Below the pieces are notes generated by a model, which was not told where the DNA came from, ran no database searches, and saw only the letters and a list, made by a program, of their open reading frames with translations. Shown here piece by piece: positions 51,882-60,583 of a DNA stretch of 64,000 nt (within the stretch, counting starts at the first letter, position 1; each line of letters opens with the position of its first letter). Made by a program: the position numbers and the translations under genes. The DNA lies in contig NZ_JAIMIC010000005.1 in NCBI RefSeq assembly GCF_019966545.1, positions 372,001-436,000 of the forward strand, given 5' to 3'. The DNA is from Heliomarina baculiformis (GTDB lineage Bacteria; Pseudomonadota; Alphaproteobacteria; Rhodobacterales; Rhodobacteraceae).

Positions 51882-52847
51882 ATGACACCGATCAGCGTTG
51901 GTCAGATCAGGCAGAATGCGCAGCCCGCGATTCAGGATTTCGGGGCGACCCTGCCGGAAGATCACATCGTTCTGCGGGGCGGCCGGTTTGGCACGCGGAC
52001 ACCTTCGGGGCTGACGGTGAATTTCCAGAACACCCGTGTCGAGACGGATTTCGAGACCCGTATGTTACGCCCGGCTAATGTCATTCTGCACATGGTGCTG
52101 GAGGGACATGTTCGCGGTATGATCGGGCCGGATGTGCTGGAATTCGGACGCCGGATGGACGAGCCGGTGCGCATCGTGATGAGCGCGCTGGCACGGCCTG
52201 CCGAATTCCGCCGGCGGTTGGAGCGTGGCGAGCCCATGCAAAAACTCTCGATCATATTGTCGTGGGACTGGCTGGAAGCGCGCGGGGTAGATCCGTCAGA
52301 AGTGATGCGCGGCCAGCTGCATCGGCTTGACTCCTGGGTTGCCGCGCCTGCGGATGTGGCCCGTGTACGTGCTTTTGTCAGCGGGCGAGCCTCGTCAAGT
52401 CCCACGCAGGAGGCGCTCGACCTGATTGAACGGGAAACGCTTGCCATGTCAGTGATCCGGCATGTTCTGGGGGCGCTGCTGACTGAGACAGACGGGTTGC
52501 GCCCGCAGGAACGCGACCGGTTGCTGCGAATGGAGAGCTTTGCAAGCCGTCCCGGCCCCCTGCCCGCGCTGGACACCATCGCGGCGGTTGGTGGCATGAG
52601 CGTGTCTTCGATGCGCCGGCTGTTTCAGAAAGCCTATAAGCAATCGGTTCTGGCAAGACTGCGCGAGACACGGTTCGATCAGGCCTCAGAGGCGCTGCGC
52701 CGGGGCATGCCCGTCAGCAAAGCCGCCGAACTGGCCGGATATGAAACCGCGACGGCCTTTGCGACCGCCTATCGGAAGAAAACCGGGATCAGCCCGTCGC
52801 TTGTGCAGAAGGACCGCAGGGAGTTGGGCGATCGTTCATCCGGTTAA
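51882..52847 (+). CDS. AraC family regulator (PchR-like)
   Basis: A 321-residue regulator with the two helix-turn-helix motifs of AraC at the C-terminus (about 225-315): LDTIAAVGGMSVSSMRRLFQKAYKQSV and SKAAELAGYETATAFATAYRKKTGISP. The N-terminal part resembles PchR-type sensors that bind a ferri-siderophore. Position opposite the TonB-dependent receptor supports substrate-responsive control of receptor and esterase. ATG 51882 follows GGGGGACGG. Confidence 0.85.
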   Translation: MTPISVGQIRQNAQPAIQDFGATLPEDHIVLRGGRFGTRTPSGLTVNFQNTRVETDFETRMLRPANVILHMVLEGHVRGMIGPDVLEFGRRMDEPVRIVMSALARPAEFRRRLERGEPMQKLSIILSWDWLEARGVDPSEVMRGQLHRLDSWVAAPADVARVRAFVSGRASSSPTQEALDLIERETLAMSVIRHVLGALLTETDGLRPQERDRLLRMESFASRPGPLPALDTIAAVGGMSVSSMRRLFQKAYKQSVLARLRETRFDQASEALRRGMPVSKAAELAGYETATAFATAYRKKTGISPSLVQKDRRELGDRSSG

Positions 52848-52989
52848 AGGCAGTGATGCTGGCTTCGGTGCCTGGCTCTGAGGGCGGATGTGGTTTGTGT
52901 CAGGCGCTTTGGCTTGAATTCGGTGACAGCCCGCTTGCGGCCCGCGCGGCTTGGTGCTCTGGTGAATAAAACCACCTGAGATCAACGCC

Positions 52990-53883
52990 ATGCGCCGTGT
53001 TCTGCCCTCACTCCCTTCGCTTACTGTTTTCGAGGCTTCGGCGCGGCACGGGAGTTTCACCCGCGCGGCGGAAGAGCTGAACATGAGCCAGTCCGCCGTG
53101 TCCAAGCGCATCGCCGCGCTCGAGGACTGGCTTGGCACGCGACTTTTCGAGCGGGTTCGGCAACGGATCGTTCTGACCGAGGCGGGGCAGCATTACCTTA
53201 GCCGTGTCCGGGAAGCGCTAGAAATCATGGAAGAAGCGACGATGGAGACGCTGGCTTTCCGGCCCGGTGGTCTGTCGCTGAACATCGCGACCCTGCCGTC
53301 ATTCGGCAACCACTGGCTGTTGCCGCGCATCGTCGGCTTTACCAAGCAGCACCCTGAAATCTCGCTGAACGTCACCTCGCGCCAATGGCCGTTTGACATG
53401 GTGCAGGAAAATATCGATGCCGCGATATTCTATGCGGAGGCCCCCTGGCCCGGCGGGCCGTCGGATCTGTTGTTCGGCGAAGACATGATTCCCGTCTGCC
53501 GTCCGGGCCTGATCGATCCGGAAGATGTGGCGGCGCTCGAGATGTTGCCGCTGCTGCATCACCGCGCCCGCCCGCGTGACTGGCAGCACTGGTTGGAACA
53601 GGGCGAGCTGAACAGCGCAAATGCCTTTCGGGGCAGCCGGTTCGAGACCTTTGACATGATCATTCGCGGCGCTCGCTATGGGCTGGGGGTCGGGCTGATC
53701 CCGAGTTTCATGGCGCAGGAGCATATCAATGCCGGGGAACTGGACCGCCCGTTTGTACGAAGCATGCGCAACGCCGGTTCCTATTACCTCGTGCATCCTG
53801 AGAAAAAGCGCCACCTGTCCACGCTGACCGCGTTCCGGGAATGGATCCTTGTGGAAGCCGCGGGGTGGAACAGGCACGCCTGA
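52990..53883 (+). CDS. LysR family regulator (GcvA-like)
   Basis: A 297-residue LysR regulator. The N-terminal winged helix reads LPSLTVFEASARHGSFTRAAEELNMSQSAVSKRIAALE, followed by the linker helix and a LysR substrate domain (about 95-295) with GGLSLNIATLPSFGNHWLLPRI, typical of GcvA-type proteins. It is upstream of and in the same direction as the Opp-type operon, 181 bases away, so that operon is the likely target. A compact palindrome follows its stop. Confidence 0.88.
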   Translation: MRRVLPSLPSLTVFEASARHGSFTRAAEELNMSQSAVSKRIAALEDWLGTRLFERVRQRIVLTEAGQHYLSRVREALEIMEEATMETLAFRPGGLSLNIATLPSFGNHWLLPRIVGFTKQHPEISLNVTSRQWPFDMVQENIDAAIFYAEAPWPGGPSDLLFGEDMIPVCRPGLIDPEDVAALEMLPLLHHRARPRDWQHWLEQGELNSANAFRGSRFETFDMIIRGARYGLGVGLIPSFMAQEHINAGELDRPFVRSMRNAGSYYLVHPEKKRHLSTLTAFREWILVEAAGWNRHA

Positions 53884-53887
53884 AGGT

Positions 53888-53904
53888 CATTCCCCAGGGG
53901 AATG
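53888..53904. promoter_or_regulatory. CATTCCCC palindrome after the lysR gene
   Basis: CATTCCCC-A-GGGGAATG is a perfect eight-base inverted repeat with a one-base centre, four bases after the LysR stop. The tiny loop makes a terminator less likely than a protein-binding site, but both are possible. Confidence 0.35.
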
Positions 53905-54064
53905 AATCCACGCAGAATCATCGTTTGGCCGCAATGCAGCATGAGCGTAGCGTAATCCGCACAACAAAGCCCTGATCCGAAACGCCCCGCGAATCGTTCA
54001 TGACCTGCGGGACTGGAAAAAGGGCAAGGATATTCGCCCTATAGCCCCAACAGGAGCACCCAAA

Positions 54065-55669
54065 ATGACTGACCAACGCCCGTTTCCGGGTATCGCCTTC
54101 CGCCTTGCCGGTTTTGCCAGCGCCGCCGCGATTGCCTGCGCCAGCGCTGCCGCCGCGCAGGATGCCGGAACCGTTACCATTGGCCGCACCTCGGATGCGG
54201 ATCGCTATGACCCGCAACGCTCGTCGGCGCTTGCCGCGGCCGAAGTGCTTTACATGATCGGCGACACGCTGGTCACGCTCAGCTCGGATCTGAAAACGGT
54301 CGAGCCTGCGCTAGCGGAAAGCTGGGACATCTCGGAAGACGGGCTGACCTATACGTTTCACCTTAAAGACGGCGTCACCTTTTGCGACGGCAGGGCATTC
54401 ACCGCGCAGGATGTGGTCGGCAGCATGGAACGCTGGCTGACGCCCGACGGTCCTTATGTCAGTACGTGGAAGGCGGGCATTGTCGACAGCGTCACCACGC
54501 CCGATGACCTGACCGTGGTCTACAAACTCAAGGCGCCGAGTTCCGGGCTGTTGTACCAGATGGCGCAGTTCAACTTTATCATCATCGACCCGGAACAGGC
54601 GGAGAGCCTTGGCGATGATTTCGGTGTGACGGCGTTTAATGGCACCGGTCCGTTCTGCTTTGAAAGCTGGAACCCGAATGACAGCGTCGTTCTGAGCGCG
54701 CATGAAGGGTACAGCTGGGGCAGCCCGGCGCTTGGCAATACCGGACCTGCGAAAGTGGACAAGGTCGTCTGGAAGATCGTGCCCGAAGAGGCCACGCTGG
54801 CCGCAAGCCTTCAGGCCGGAGAGATCGACGCATCCTATTCCCTGCCGGCATGGTCGATTGCCCAGTTCGAGGCCGACCCGTCGGTGACCCTGCTGCAACC
54901 CGAAGCGGCCTTCCGCACCCATTACCTTGGCATGAAAGTCACCCGCGATTTCATGAAGGACATCCGCGTGCGTGAAGCGGTCAGCCATGCCATCGACCAG
55001 TCGGCCATCGCCGATGCGATCTTTTTCGGCACGGTCGAACCGACCGAAAGTTATTATGCCGAGGAAGCGCTGGATTACGACCCGAGCATCGACACAACGC
55101 CTTTCGCCTATGACCCTGCCAAGACCGAAACGTTGTTGACCGAAGCCGGGTTCACCAAAGGCGACGACGGGTTCTGGCAAAAGGACGGCACTCCGCTCAC
55201 GCTGACCTATTACGGGTTCAACACCTCGCGCGAGCAGGCGGAAACCGTCCAGGGCGATCTGCGCAAGGCCGGGATCAATCTGAATGTCGAACTGTATGAC
55301 TCGACCGCGATCTGGGCGAAGCTGCGCGAGCAGACCTATGATCTTTACCAGATGGACTACCCCTATCTGAACGCCGGTGACGCGCTGAACCTCTATTTCG
55401 CCTCGTCCTCGGTGCCCTCGCCCAACCGGATGATGTGGGAAGACGAAGAGACCGACCGTCTGCTTGAAGCGGGCAACAGCGCGGTCAACGCGGACGCGCG
55501 CGCCGAGGCGTTCATGGCGCTTGGCAAGCATCTGCACGAGGCAATCCTTTGGAAACCGCTTTTGCTTGAAAAGCCCACGGTTGCCATCGGTCCGCGACTG
55601 GTTCCGTTCGAACCTGCGGGCATCTCGGGTGCGGCCTTTGGGACCGGCCTGAACCTCGAACTGCAATGA
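54065..55669 (+). CDS. Peptide-type ABC transporter substrate-binding protein (SBP family 5)
   Basis: A 534-residue precursor. The signal peptide has a long N-region (MTDQRPFPGIAFRLAGF), a hydrophobic core and cleavage near SAAAAQDA. The mature protein is a family 5 binding protein with RTSDADRYDPQRSSALAAAEVLYMI, LAESWDISEDGLTYTFHLKDGVTF and ATDIRVREAVSHAIDQ-type segments. It differs clearly from the binding protein at 14463, so the two importers have separate ligands. First gene of a seven-gene operon; AGGAG precedes ATG 54065 by nine bases. Confidence 0.88.
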   Translation: MTDQRPFPGIAFRLAGFASAAAIACASAAAAQDAGTVTIGRTSDADRYDPQRSSALAAAEVLYMIGDTLVTLSSDLKTVEPALAESWDISEDGLTYTFHLKDGVTFCDGRAFTAQDVVGSMERWLTPDGPYVSTWKAGIVDSVTTPDDLTVVYKLKAPSSGLLYQMAQFNFIIIDPEQAESLGDDFGVTAFNGTGPFCFESWNPNDSVVLSAHEGYSWGSPALGNTGPAKVDKVVWKIVPEEATLAASLQAGEIDASYSLPAWSIAQFEADPSVTLLQPEAAFRTHYLGMKVTRDFMKDIRVREAVSHAIDQSAIADAIFFGTVEPTESYYAEEALDYDPSIDTTPFAYDPAKTETLLTEAGFTKGDDGFWQKDGTPLTLTYYGFNTSREQAETVQGDLRKAGINLNVELYDSTAIWAKLREQTYDLYQMDYPYLNAGDALNLYFASSSVPSPNRMMWEDEETDRLLEAGNSAVNADARAEAFMALGKHLHEAILWKPLLLEKPTVAIGPRLVPFEPAGISGAAFGTGLNLELQ

Positions 55670-55685
55670 CGACCACCACTCACGG

Positions 55686-55717
55686 CCACGGCCCCCTCAC
55701 GGGGCCGTGGCAATTTT
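55686..55717 (+). terminator. Strong hairpin with T-run after the binding-protein gene
   Basis: CCACGGCCCC (55686-55695), CTCAC, GGGGCCGTGG (55701-55710) is a perfect ten-base stem followed by CAATTTT. It lies between the binding-protein gene and the first permease gene, so it probably attenuates transcription and makes the binding protein more abundant than the membrane parts. Confidence 0.7.
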
Positions 55718-55730
55718 CGGAGCGTTATTG

Positions 55731-56672
55731 ATGTTCTCACGACTGATCCACAGAGGCGTCACCTCGCTGATCGTGCTGACCGGAGTCTTGCTGATCGGGT
55801 TCCTGATGCTGCAGGTGATCCCTGCGGACCCGGCAGTGGCCATCGCGGGTCCCCAAGGCACGCAGGAAGAGATCGACGCGATCCGTCGACATCTCGGGCT
55901 TGATCAGCCGGTGCTGCTGCAATTCGTCTGGTATATCGAACGTGTGCTTTCCGGCGACATGGGCCGGTCGGTGATCAACAACGCCTCGGTATCGGGAGAG
56001 CTTCTCCGGGCGGCGGGCCCGACCATCGAGCTGCTGGCGGTTGCGATGCTCTGGGCCGTGCCGACCGCGCTGGGGCTTGGTATTCTTGCCGCCCTGCGCC
56101 GGGGCGGAATCGTGGACCGGCTGGTGATGGCCGTGTCGGTGATGGGTGTGTCCATTCCGGTATTTTGGGTTGGTTTGCTGATGATCCAGTTTGCCGCCCG
56201 CACCCGTGCCTTTCCGGTTCAGGGACGCGGCGGACCGCTCTGGACGATTGACGGGTTGTCCCACATCATCCTGCCCGCGATTGCGCTTGGGCTGATCCTT
56301 GTCGGACCGATTGCGCGGATGACGCGAACCACCCTGTCGGAATCGCTTTACGCGGATCATGTGCGCACGGCGCGCGCCAAGGGCGCGTCCGAGGCGCGGG
56401 TCATCATACACCATGCGCTGCGCACCGCGCTGTTGCCGATCATCACGCTGATCGGGCTTCAGATCGGCACCCTGCTGGGCGGTGCGGTTGTGACCGAGAC
56501 CATCTTTTCATGGCCCGGGGTCGGTCGGCTGGCCGTCGGGTCGATCATTGCCGGTGACTATCCCATGGCGCAGGGGGCCATCGTGTTCCTCGCCTCGGCC
56601 TTTATCCTCGTGAACATCACCGTGGACATATTCAACGAATTGGCGGACCCGCGGATCGGAGCCAAGACATGA
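55731..56672 (+). CDS. Peptide-type ABC transporter permease (DppB/OppB family)
   Basis: A 313-residue permease with an N-terminal helix (SLIVLTGVLLIGFLMLQVI), a periplasmic part with IRRHLGLDQPVLLQFVWYIERVLSGDMGRSV (DppB pattern), further membrane segments and the coupling loop TARAKGASEARVIIHHALRTALLP. ATG 55731 starts it 21 bases after the attenuator hairpin. It overlaps the OppC-like gene by four bases. Confidence 0.88.
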   Translation: MFSRLIHRGVTSLIVLTGVLLIGFLMLQVIPADPAVAIAGPQGTQEEIDAIRRHLGLDQPVLLQFVWYIERVLSGDMGRSVINNASVSGELLRAAGPTIELLAVAMLWAVPTALGLGILAALRRGGIVDRLVMAVSVMGVSIPVFWVGLLMIQFAARTRAFPVQGRGGPLWTIDGLSHIILPAIALGLILVGPIARMTRTTLSESLYADHVRTARAKGASEARVIIHHALRTALLPIITLIGLQIGTLLGGAVVTETIFSWPGVGRLAVGSIIAGDYPMAQGAIVFLASAFILVNITVDIFNELADPRIGAKT

Positions 56673-57520
56673 CCGACGCAACCGTCTTTGCCGCGCGCGG
56701 CCGTACCTGGCGCAGGCTGCGTCGCAACCCGATGATGACGCTGGCGCTTGGCGTGCTGGTGCTGATCACGCTGGCTGCCATCCTTGCGCCCGCTTTGACA
56801 CCTTTCGACCCCTACGAGACCAACATCCGCGCGCGGCTGAAACCACCGGGCGACGGTCATATCCTCGGGACCGACAGTCAGGGGCGCGATCTGCTGACGC
56901 GGCTGCTGTACGGCGCGCGCACCACGCTTTTGATCGGTCTTGTCGGCACCGGGTTCGGGGCGCTGCTTGGCGGTACGATCGGGTTGTGCGCTGCCTTTTA
57001 CCGGCGGCTGGATTCCGTGCTGATGCGGATCATCGACGTTTTTCTTTCGTTTCCGTCGATCCTGTTCGGCCTGTCGCTGGCAGCAATGCTTGGCCCCGGG
57101 CTTGATAGTCTGATTTTTGCCGTGGGGCTGTCGGTGATGCCCGGCATCGCGCGGATTTCACGGGGCGCGGCGCTGTCGATCATGGCTCAGGATTACATGG
57201 ACAGCGGTCGCGCCATCGGCCTGCCCGACCGGCGGCTGCTGAGCGGGTATCTTCTGGCCAATGCCTATCCGCCGATCCTCACCTATACGACGCTGGCCTT
57301 TGGCGACGCGGTATTGCTGGCCGCAACGCTCGGGTTTCTCGGGCTGGGGCTGCAACCGCCGACGGCGGAGCTTGGCTCTATCGCCGCCGAGGGGCGTTCG
57401 TTTCTGTTCCTTGCGCCGCATGTGTCGACGGCGGCCTCGGTGATGATCTTCGTGATCGTGTTGTCCTTTAACCTTCTGGGCGATGCGCTGCGCGATGCGG
57501 GCGACCGGAGATCGGTATGA
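56669..57520 (+). CDS. Peptide-type ABC transporter permease (DppC/OppC family)
   Basis: A 283-residue permease, partner of the previous protein. HILGTDSQGRDLLTRLLYGARTTLLIG is the DppC signature and DYMDSGRAIGLPDRRLLSGYLL the coupling loop. It ends with FNLLGDALRDAGDRRSV, the usual C-terminus of this class. It overlaps the next ATPase gene by four bases (ATGA). Confidence 0.88.
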   Translation: MTDATVFAARGRTWRRLRRNPMMTLALGVLVLITLAAILAPALTPFDPYETNIRARLKPPGDGHILGTDSQGRDLLTRLLYGARTTLLIGLVGTGFGALLGGTIGLCAAFYRRLDSVLMRIIDVFLSFPSILFGLSLAAMLGPGLDSLIFAVGLSVMPGIARISRGAALSIMAQDYMDSGRAIGLPDRRLLSGYLLANAYPPILTYTTLAFGDAVLLAATLGFLGLGLQPPTAELGSIAAEGRSFLFLAPHVSTAASVMIFVIVLSFNLLGDALRDAGDRRSV

Positions 57521-58542
57521 AACAGATGACGATTTCGAAACAGGCGGGTGTCGCGGCGCCGCTTTTCTCGGTCGAGAACCTGTCAGTCAGTTTTTCCACC
57601 GACAGCGGGCCGCTGCTGGCGCTCGACGATGTAAGCCTTTCGATCCATCCGGGCGAAACCCTTGCGGTGGTCGGGGAAAGCGGATCCGGCAAGTCGGTTC
57701 TGTCCCTTGCGATCATGGGGCTGCTGCCACCAACGGCAAAGGTCAGCGTTGGGCATATGCGCTATGACGGGCGCGATCTGGCCGGGCTGGACAAGACCGC
57801 CCGGCGCGACATGCGCGGCAAGGAAATGGCGATGATCTTTCAGGAGCCATCGACCGCGCTGAACCCGGTGAAACGCATCGGCGATCAGCTTGTCGAAGCG
57901 ATCCTGCTGCATGAGCCGATGCCCAAGGCCACGGCAAAGACTCGCGCGGTCGAAGCGCTCGCCGCGACCGGGATACCCTCGCCCGAGATAAGGGCGCGTG
58001 CCTATCCCCACGAGCTTTCGGGCGGCATGAGACAGCGGGCGCTGATCGCGATGGCCCTGATCCACCGGCCCCGGTTGTTGATCGCGGATGAACCGACAAC
58101 GGCGCTGGACGTGACGGTTCAGGCGCAGATCCTTGACCTGATCCGGGACCTTGGCCGCGAAACTGGCACGGCGACGATATTCATAACACATGACATGGGC
58201 GTGGTGGCCGAGATGGCCGACCGCGTGGCGGTTCTTTATGCGGGGCGCATGGTCGAGACCGCGCGGGCAAGCGATTTGTTCACCAGTCCCGAGCACCCCT
58301 ATACGCTCGGTTTGCTCGGCTCGATGCCGCAGCTGAACCAGCGGGGCGCGCCGATGCTGCCGATCAGCGGGACAGTGCCCGACCTGCGGCGCATGCCGAG
58401 CGGATGCCATTTCCACCCGCGCTGTCCCTTTGCACAGGCGCGTTGCGTCGAGGAAAGACCGGGGTTGCGGGCGCTTGACCGGGGTCGCCGCTCGGCCTGC
58501 CATTTCGCGCCGCTTCTGGAAACGCTTGGGGGGCAGGCATGA
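57517..58542 (+). CDS. Peptide-type ABC transporter ATP-binding protein (OppD/DppD family)
   Basis: A 341-residue ATPase. Walker [17 protein letters not shown] (about residue 52), MIFQEPSTALNPV, signature LSGGMRQRALIAMAL, Walker [13 protein letters not shown] and the C-terminal oligopeptide-transporter region with CHFHPRCPFAQARC, a cluster of cysteines that in DppD-type proteins can hold a metal centre. It pairs with the OppF-like ATPase encoded next, in contrast to the fused ATPase at 10950. Confidence 0.9.
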   Translation: MKQMTISKQAGVAAPLFSVENLSVSFSTDSGPLLALDDVSLSIHPGETLAVVGESGSGKSVLSLAIMGLLPPTAKVSVGHMRYDGRDLAGLDKTARRDMRGKEMAMIFQEPSTALNPVKRIGDQLVEAILLHEPMPKATAKTRAVEALAATGIPSPEIRARAYPHELSGGMRQRALIAMALIHRPRLLIADEPTTALDVTVQAQILDLIRDLGRETGTATIFITHDMGVVAEMADRVAVLYAGRMVETARASDLFTSPEHPYTLGLLGSMPQLNQRGAPMLPISGTVPDLRRMPSGCHFHPRCPFAQARCVEERPGLRALDRGRRSACHFAPLLETLGGQA

Positions 58543-59594
58543 CGCTTTTGACGCTTAAGCAGATTACCCGAGATTTTCACCTGCGCGGCGGGTTATTTGG
58601 CGGACGTCGGGTGTTGCGGGCGCTTGACGGGATCGACCTTGAGATCGCGCGCGGCGAGACACTGTCGCTGGTCGGAGAATCCGGCTGTGGCAAGTCCACG
58701 CTGGGCCGGATCGTGGCCGGGCTGCAAAGCCCGAGTTCGGGCGAGATCCTGATCAACGGTAAACCGGCGCTGAAGGGCAAGGCCCGGGCGCGCCAGATAC
58801 AGATCGTGTTTCAGGACCCGTTCGGGTCGCTGAATCCGAAAATGTCGGTGGGCGCGCTGATTGCCGAACCGGCAACGCTGCACGGGTTGATAAGCCGTCG
58901 CGATGCGCCGCAACGGGTGCAGGAGTTGATGCGGCTGGTAGGGTTGCGCGGCGCGCTTGCGGAGCGGTTTCCCCATGAGCTGTCCGGCGGGCAGCGGCAG
59001 CGGGTCGCGCTGGCACGGGCGCTGGCAACCGAACCGGAGCTGATCGTCTGTGACGAGGCGGTGTCGGCGCTGGATGTATCGGTTCAGGCGCAGATCGCCA
59101 ACCTACTGCAGGACATCCAGAAAGAGACCGGCATCAGTCTTTTGTTCATCTCGCACGGGCTGTCGCTTGTCCGCCATATCTCGCACCGTCTGGCTGTCAT
59201 GTATCTGGGGCGGATCGTAGAACAGGGCGAGGCGCAACAGGTTTTTGCCAATCCGCTGCACCCCTATACCCGCGCGCTGATCTCGGCAACGCCGGAACCC
59301 CTTCCCGGCACGGGCGCGAAACGGCTTGAGCTTGAGGGCGAGATCCCAAGCCCGCTTGCCCTGCCCTCGGGCTGCACGTTCCGAAGCCGGTGCCCCCACG
59401 CGACCGAGCGTTGCGCCGCTGCGCAGCCCCCGCTGGAGGCGACCGGCCACGCCGCCGCCTGCTGGCATATAGACAGCCTGCCCGACTATGCGGCGCGCCA
59501 GACCACACCGCCGGAACGCATGCGGGCCGCGCTCGATCTTTACCGTTTGGCGGCTGCGCGCCGCACGCACCCCCTTGAGGAGACCATCAATTGA
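58539..59594 (+). CDS. Peptide-type ABC transporter ATP-binding protein (OppF/DppF family)
   Basis: A 351-residue ATPase, second of the pair. Walker A GESGCGKSTLGRIVAG, IVFQDPFGSLNPKM, signature [15 protein letters not shown], Walker B LIVCDEAVSALD (Ala instead of the more usual Pro after Glu, as is common in OppF), and the C-terminal TFRSRCPHATERC. The coding sequence overlaps the TTG start of the deacylase gene by four bases. Confidence 0.9.
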   Translation: MTLLTLKQITRDFHLRGGLFGGRRVLRALDGIDLEIARGETLSLVGESGCGKSTLGRIVAGLQSPSSGEILINGKPALKGKARARQIQIVFQDPFGSLNPKMSVGALIAEPATLHGLISRRDAPQRVQELMRLVGLRGALAERFPHELSGGQRQRVALARALATEPELIVCDEAVSALDVSVQAQIANLLQDIQKETGISLLFISHGLSLVRHISHRLAVMYLGRIVEQGEAQQVFANPLHPYTRALISATPEPLPGTGAKRLELEGEIPSPLALPSGCTFRSRCPHATERCAAAQPPLEATGHAAACWHIDSLPDYAARQTTPPERMRAALDLYRLAAARRTHPLEETIN

Positions 59595-60583
59595 CCAACC
59601 CGATCTGGGCAACCGTAGATTTCGAGGCCGAAGGATATCAGACCGGTGATCTCTGCCTGCCGCATTCGGTCCATCGTTCGGCCTATGGCGTTCTGACCAT
59701 TCCTGTTGCGGTCATGTCCAACGGTCAGGGACCGACGGTTCTGCTGACCGGTGGCACCCATGGGGACGAATATGAAGGCCCGGTTGCGATCCGGCGTCTG
59801 CTGAGTTCGCTGTCGCCAGAGCAGATAAAGGGCCGGATCATCGCCATTCCGATGCTGAACGCCCCCGCCTTTCGCGCCGGCCTGCGGACCTCGCCCGAAG
59901 ATGGCGGCAATCTCAACCGCTCCTACCCCGGCGATCCGGCGGGCGGGCCGACCGCGATCATCGCGCATTATGTCTCGAGCGTGTTGCTGCCGATGGCCGA
60001 TTACTACCATGACACCCATGCGGGCGGTTCTTCGCTGCAATACCTGCCATTCGTGTCGACCCGTCGCAGCGGCGTGCGCGAGCTGGACGATACCGCGCTT
60101 GGTGCAGCGCGGGCCTTTGGGGCGGAGCGGATCGTGATCTGGGATTATTCGCCGGACCCGAGACTGTCCACATCGGAAGCCAACCGGCAGAAGGTCGTGT
60201 CGCTTGGCGGAGAGTTCGGCGGCGGCGGATCGGTGTCGCGCAGTGGCGTGCATCTTGTCGAGCGCGGGTTGCGGCGGCTGCTGGCCCATTGGGGCATTAT
60301 CGAGGAACCGGTGCCCGACCTGCCCGCAGCGGTCGAATACCGCATCGCCGGGCGCGACTACTATGTCTACGCGACCCGAGCCGGTGTGTTCGAACCTGCG
60401 GTTGACCTTGGCGACAAGATCGATGGCGGCGCGCTCTGCGGCACGGTCTGGAGTACCGACGATCTGGCCGACGCGCCGCAGGAACAGCGTTTTCACCGCG
60501 AAGGCACCGTGTTTTGCCTGCGCCATCCCGGGCTGGTTCAACCCGGGGATTGCCTTGCCCACCTAGCGACCGAGGTTGCCTGA
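59591..60583 (+). CDS. M14-type deacylase, succinylglutamate desuccinylase/aspartoacylase family (DoeB-like)
   Basis: A 330-residue zinc-dependent amide hydrolase. The zinc ligands are His57 and Glu60 in GGTHGDEYEGP and His143 in HDTHAGGSS; NLNR (107-110) is the substrate-carboxylate Arg region. In overall layout and length it resembles DoeB, which removes acetate from N2-acetyl-2,4-diaminobutyrate in ectoine breakdown, but no DoeA is nearby. The start is TTG at 59591, eight bases after GAGGAG and overlapping the oppF stop, which is unusual but well supported. Together with the Opp importer it suggests uptake and deacylation of an N-acyl amino acid or peptide. Confidence 0.8.
   Translation: MTNPIWATVDFEAEGYQTGDLCLPHSVHRSAYGVLTIPVAVMSNGQGPTVLLTGGTHGDEYEGPVAIRRLLSSLSPEQIKGRIIAIPMLNAPAFRAGLRTSPEDGGNLNRSYPGDPAGGPTAIIAHYVSSVLLPMADYYHDTHAGGSSLQYLPFVSTRRSGVRELDDTALGAARAFGAERIVIWDYSPDPRLSTSEANRQKVVSLGGEFGGGGSVSRSGVHLVERGLRRLLAHWGIIEEPVPDLPAAVEYRIAGRDYYVYATRAGVFEPAVDLGDKIDGGALCGTVWSTDDLADAPQEQRFHREGTVFCLRHPGLVQPGDCLAHLATEVA

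Noticed and set aside
54311-55666. 451-codon minus-strand frame within the binding-protein gene
   Set aside because: Antisense shadow of a complete SBP family 5 gene with signal peptide.
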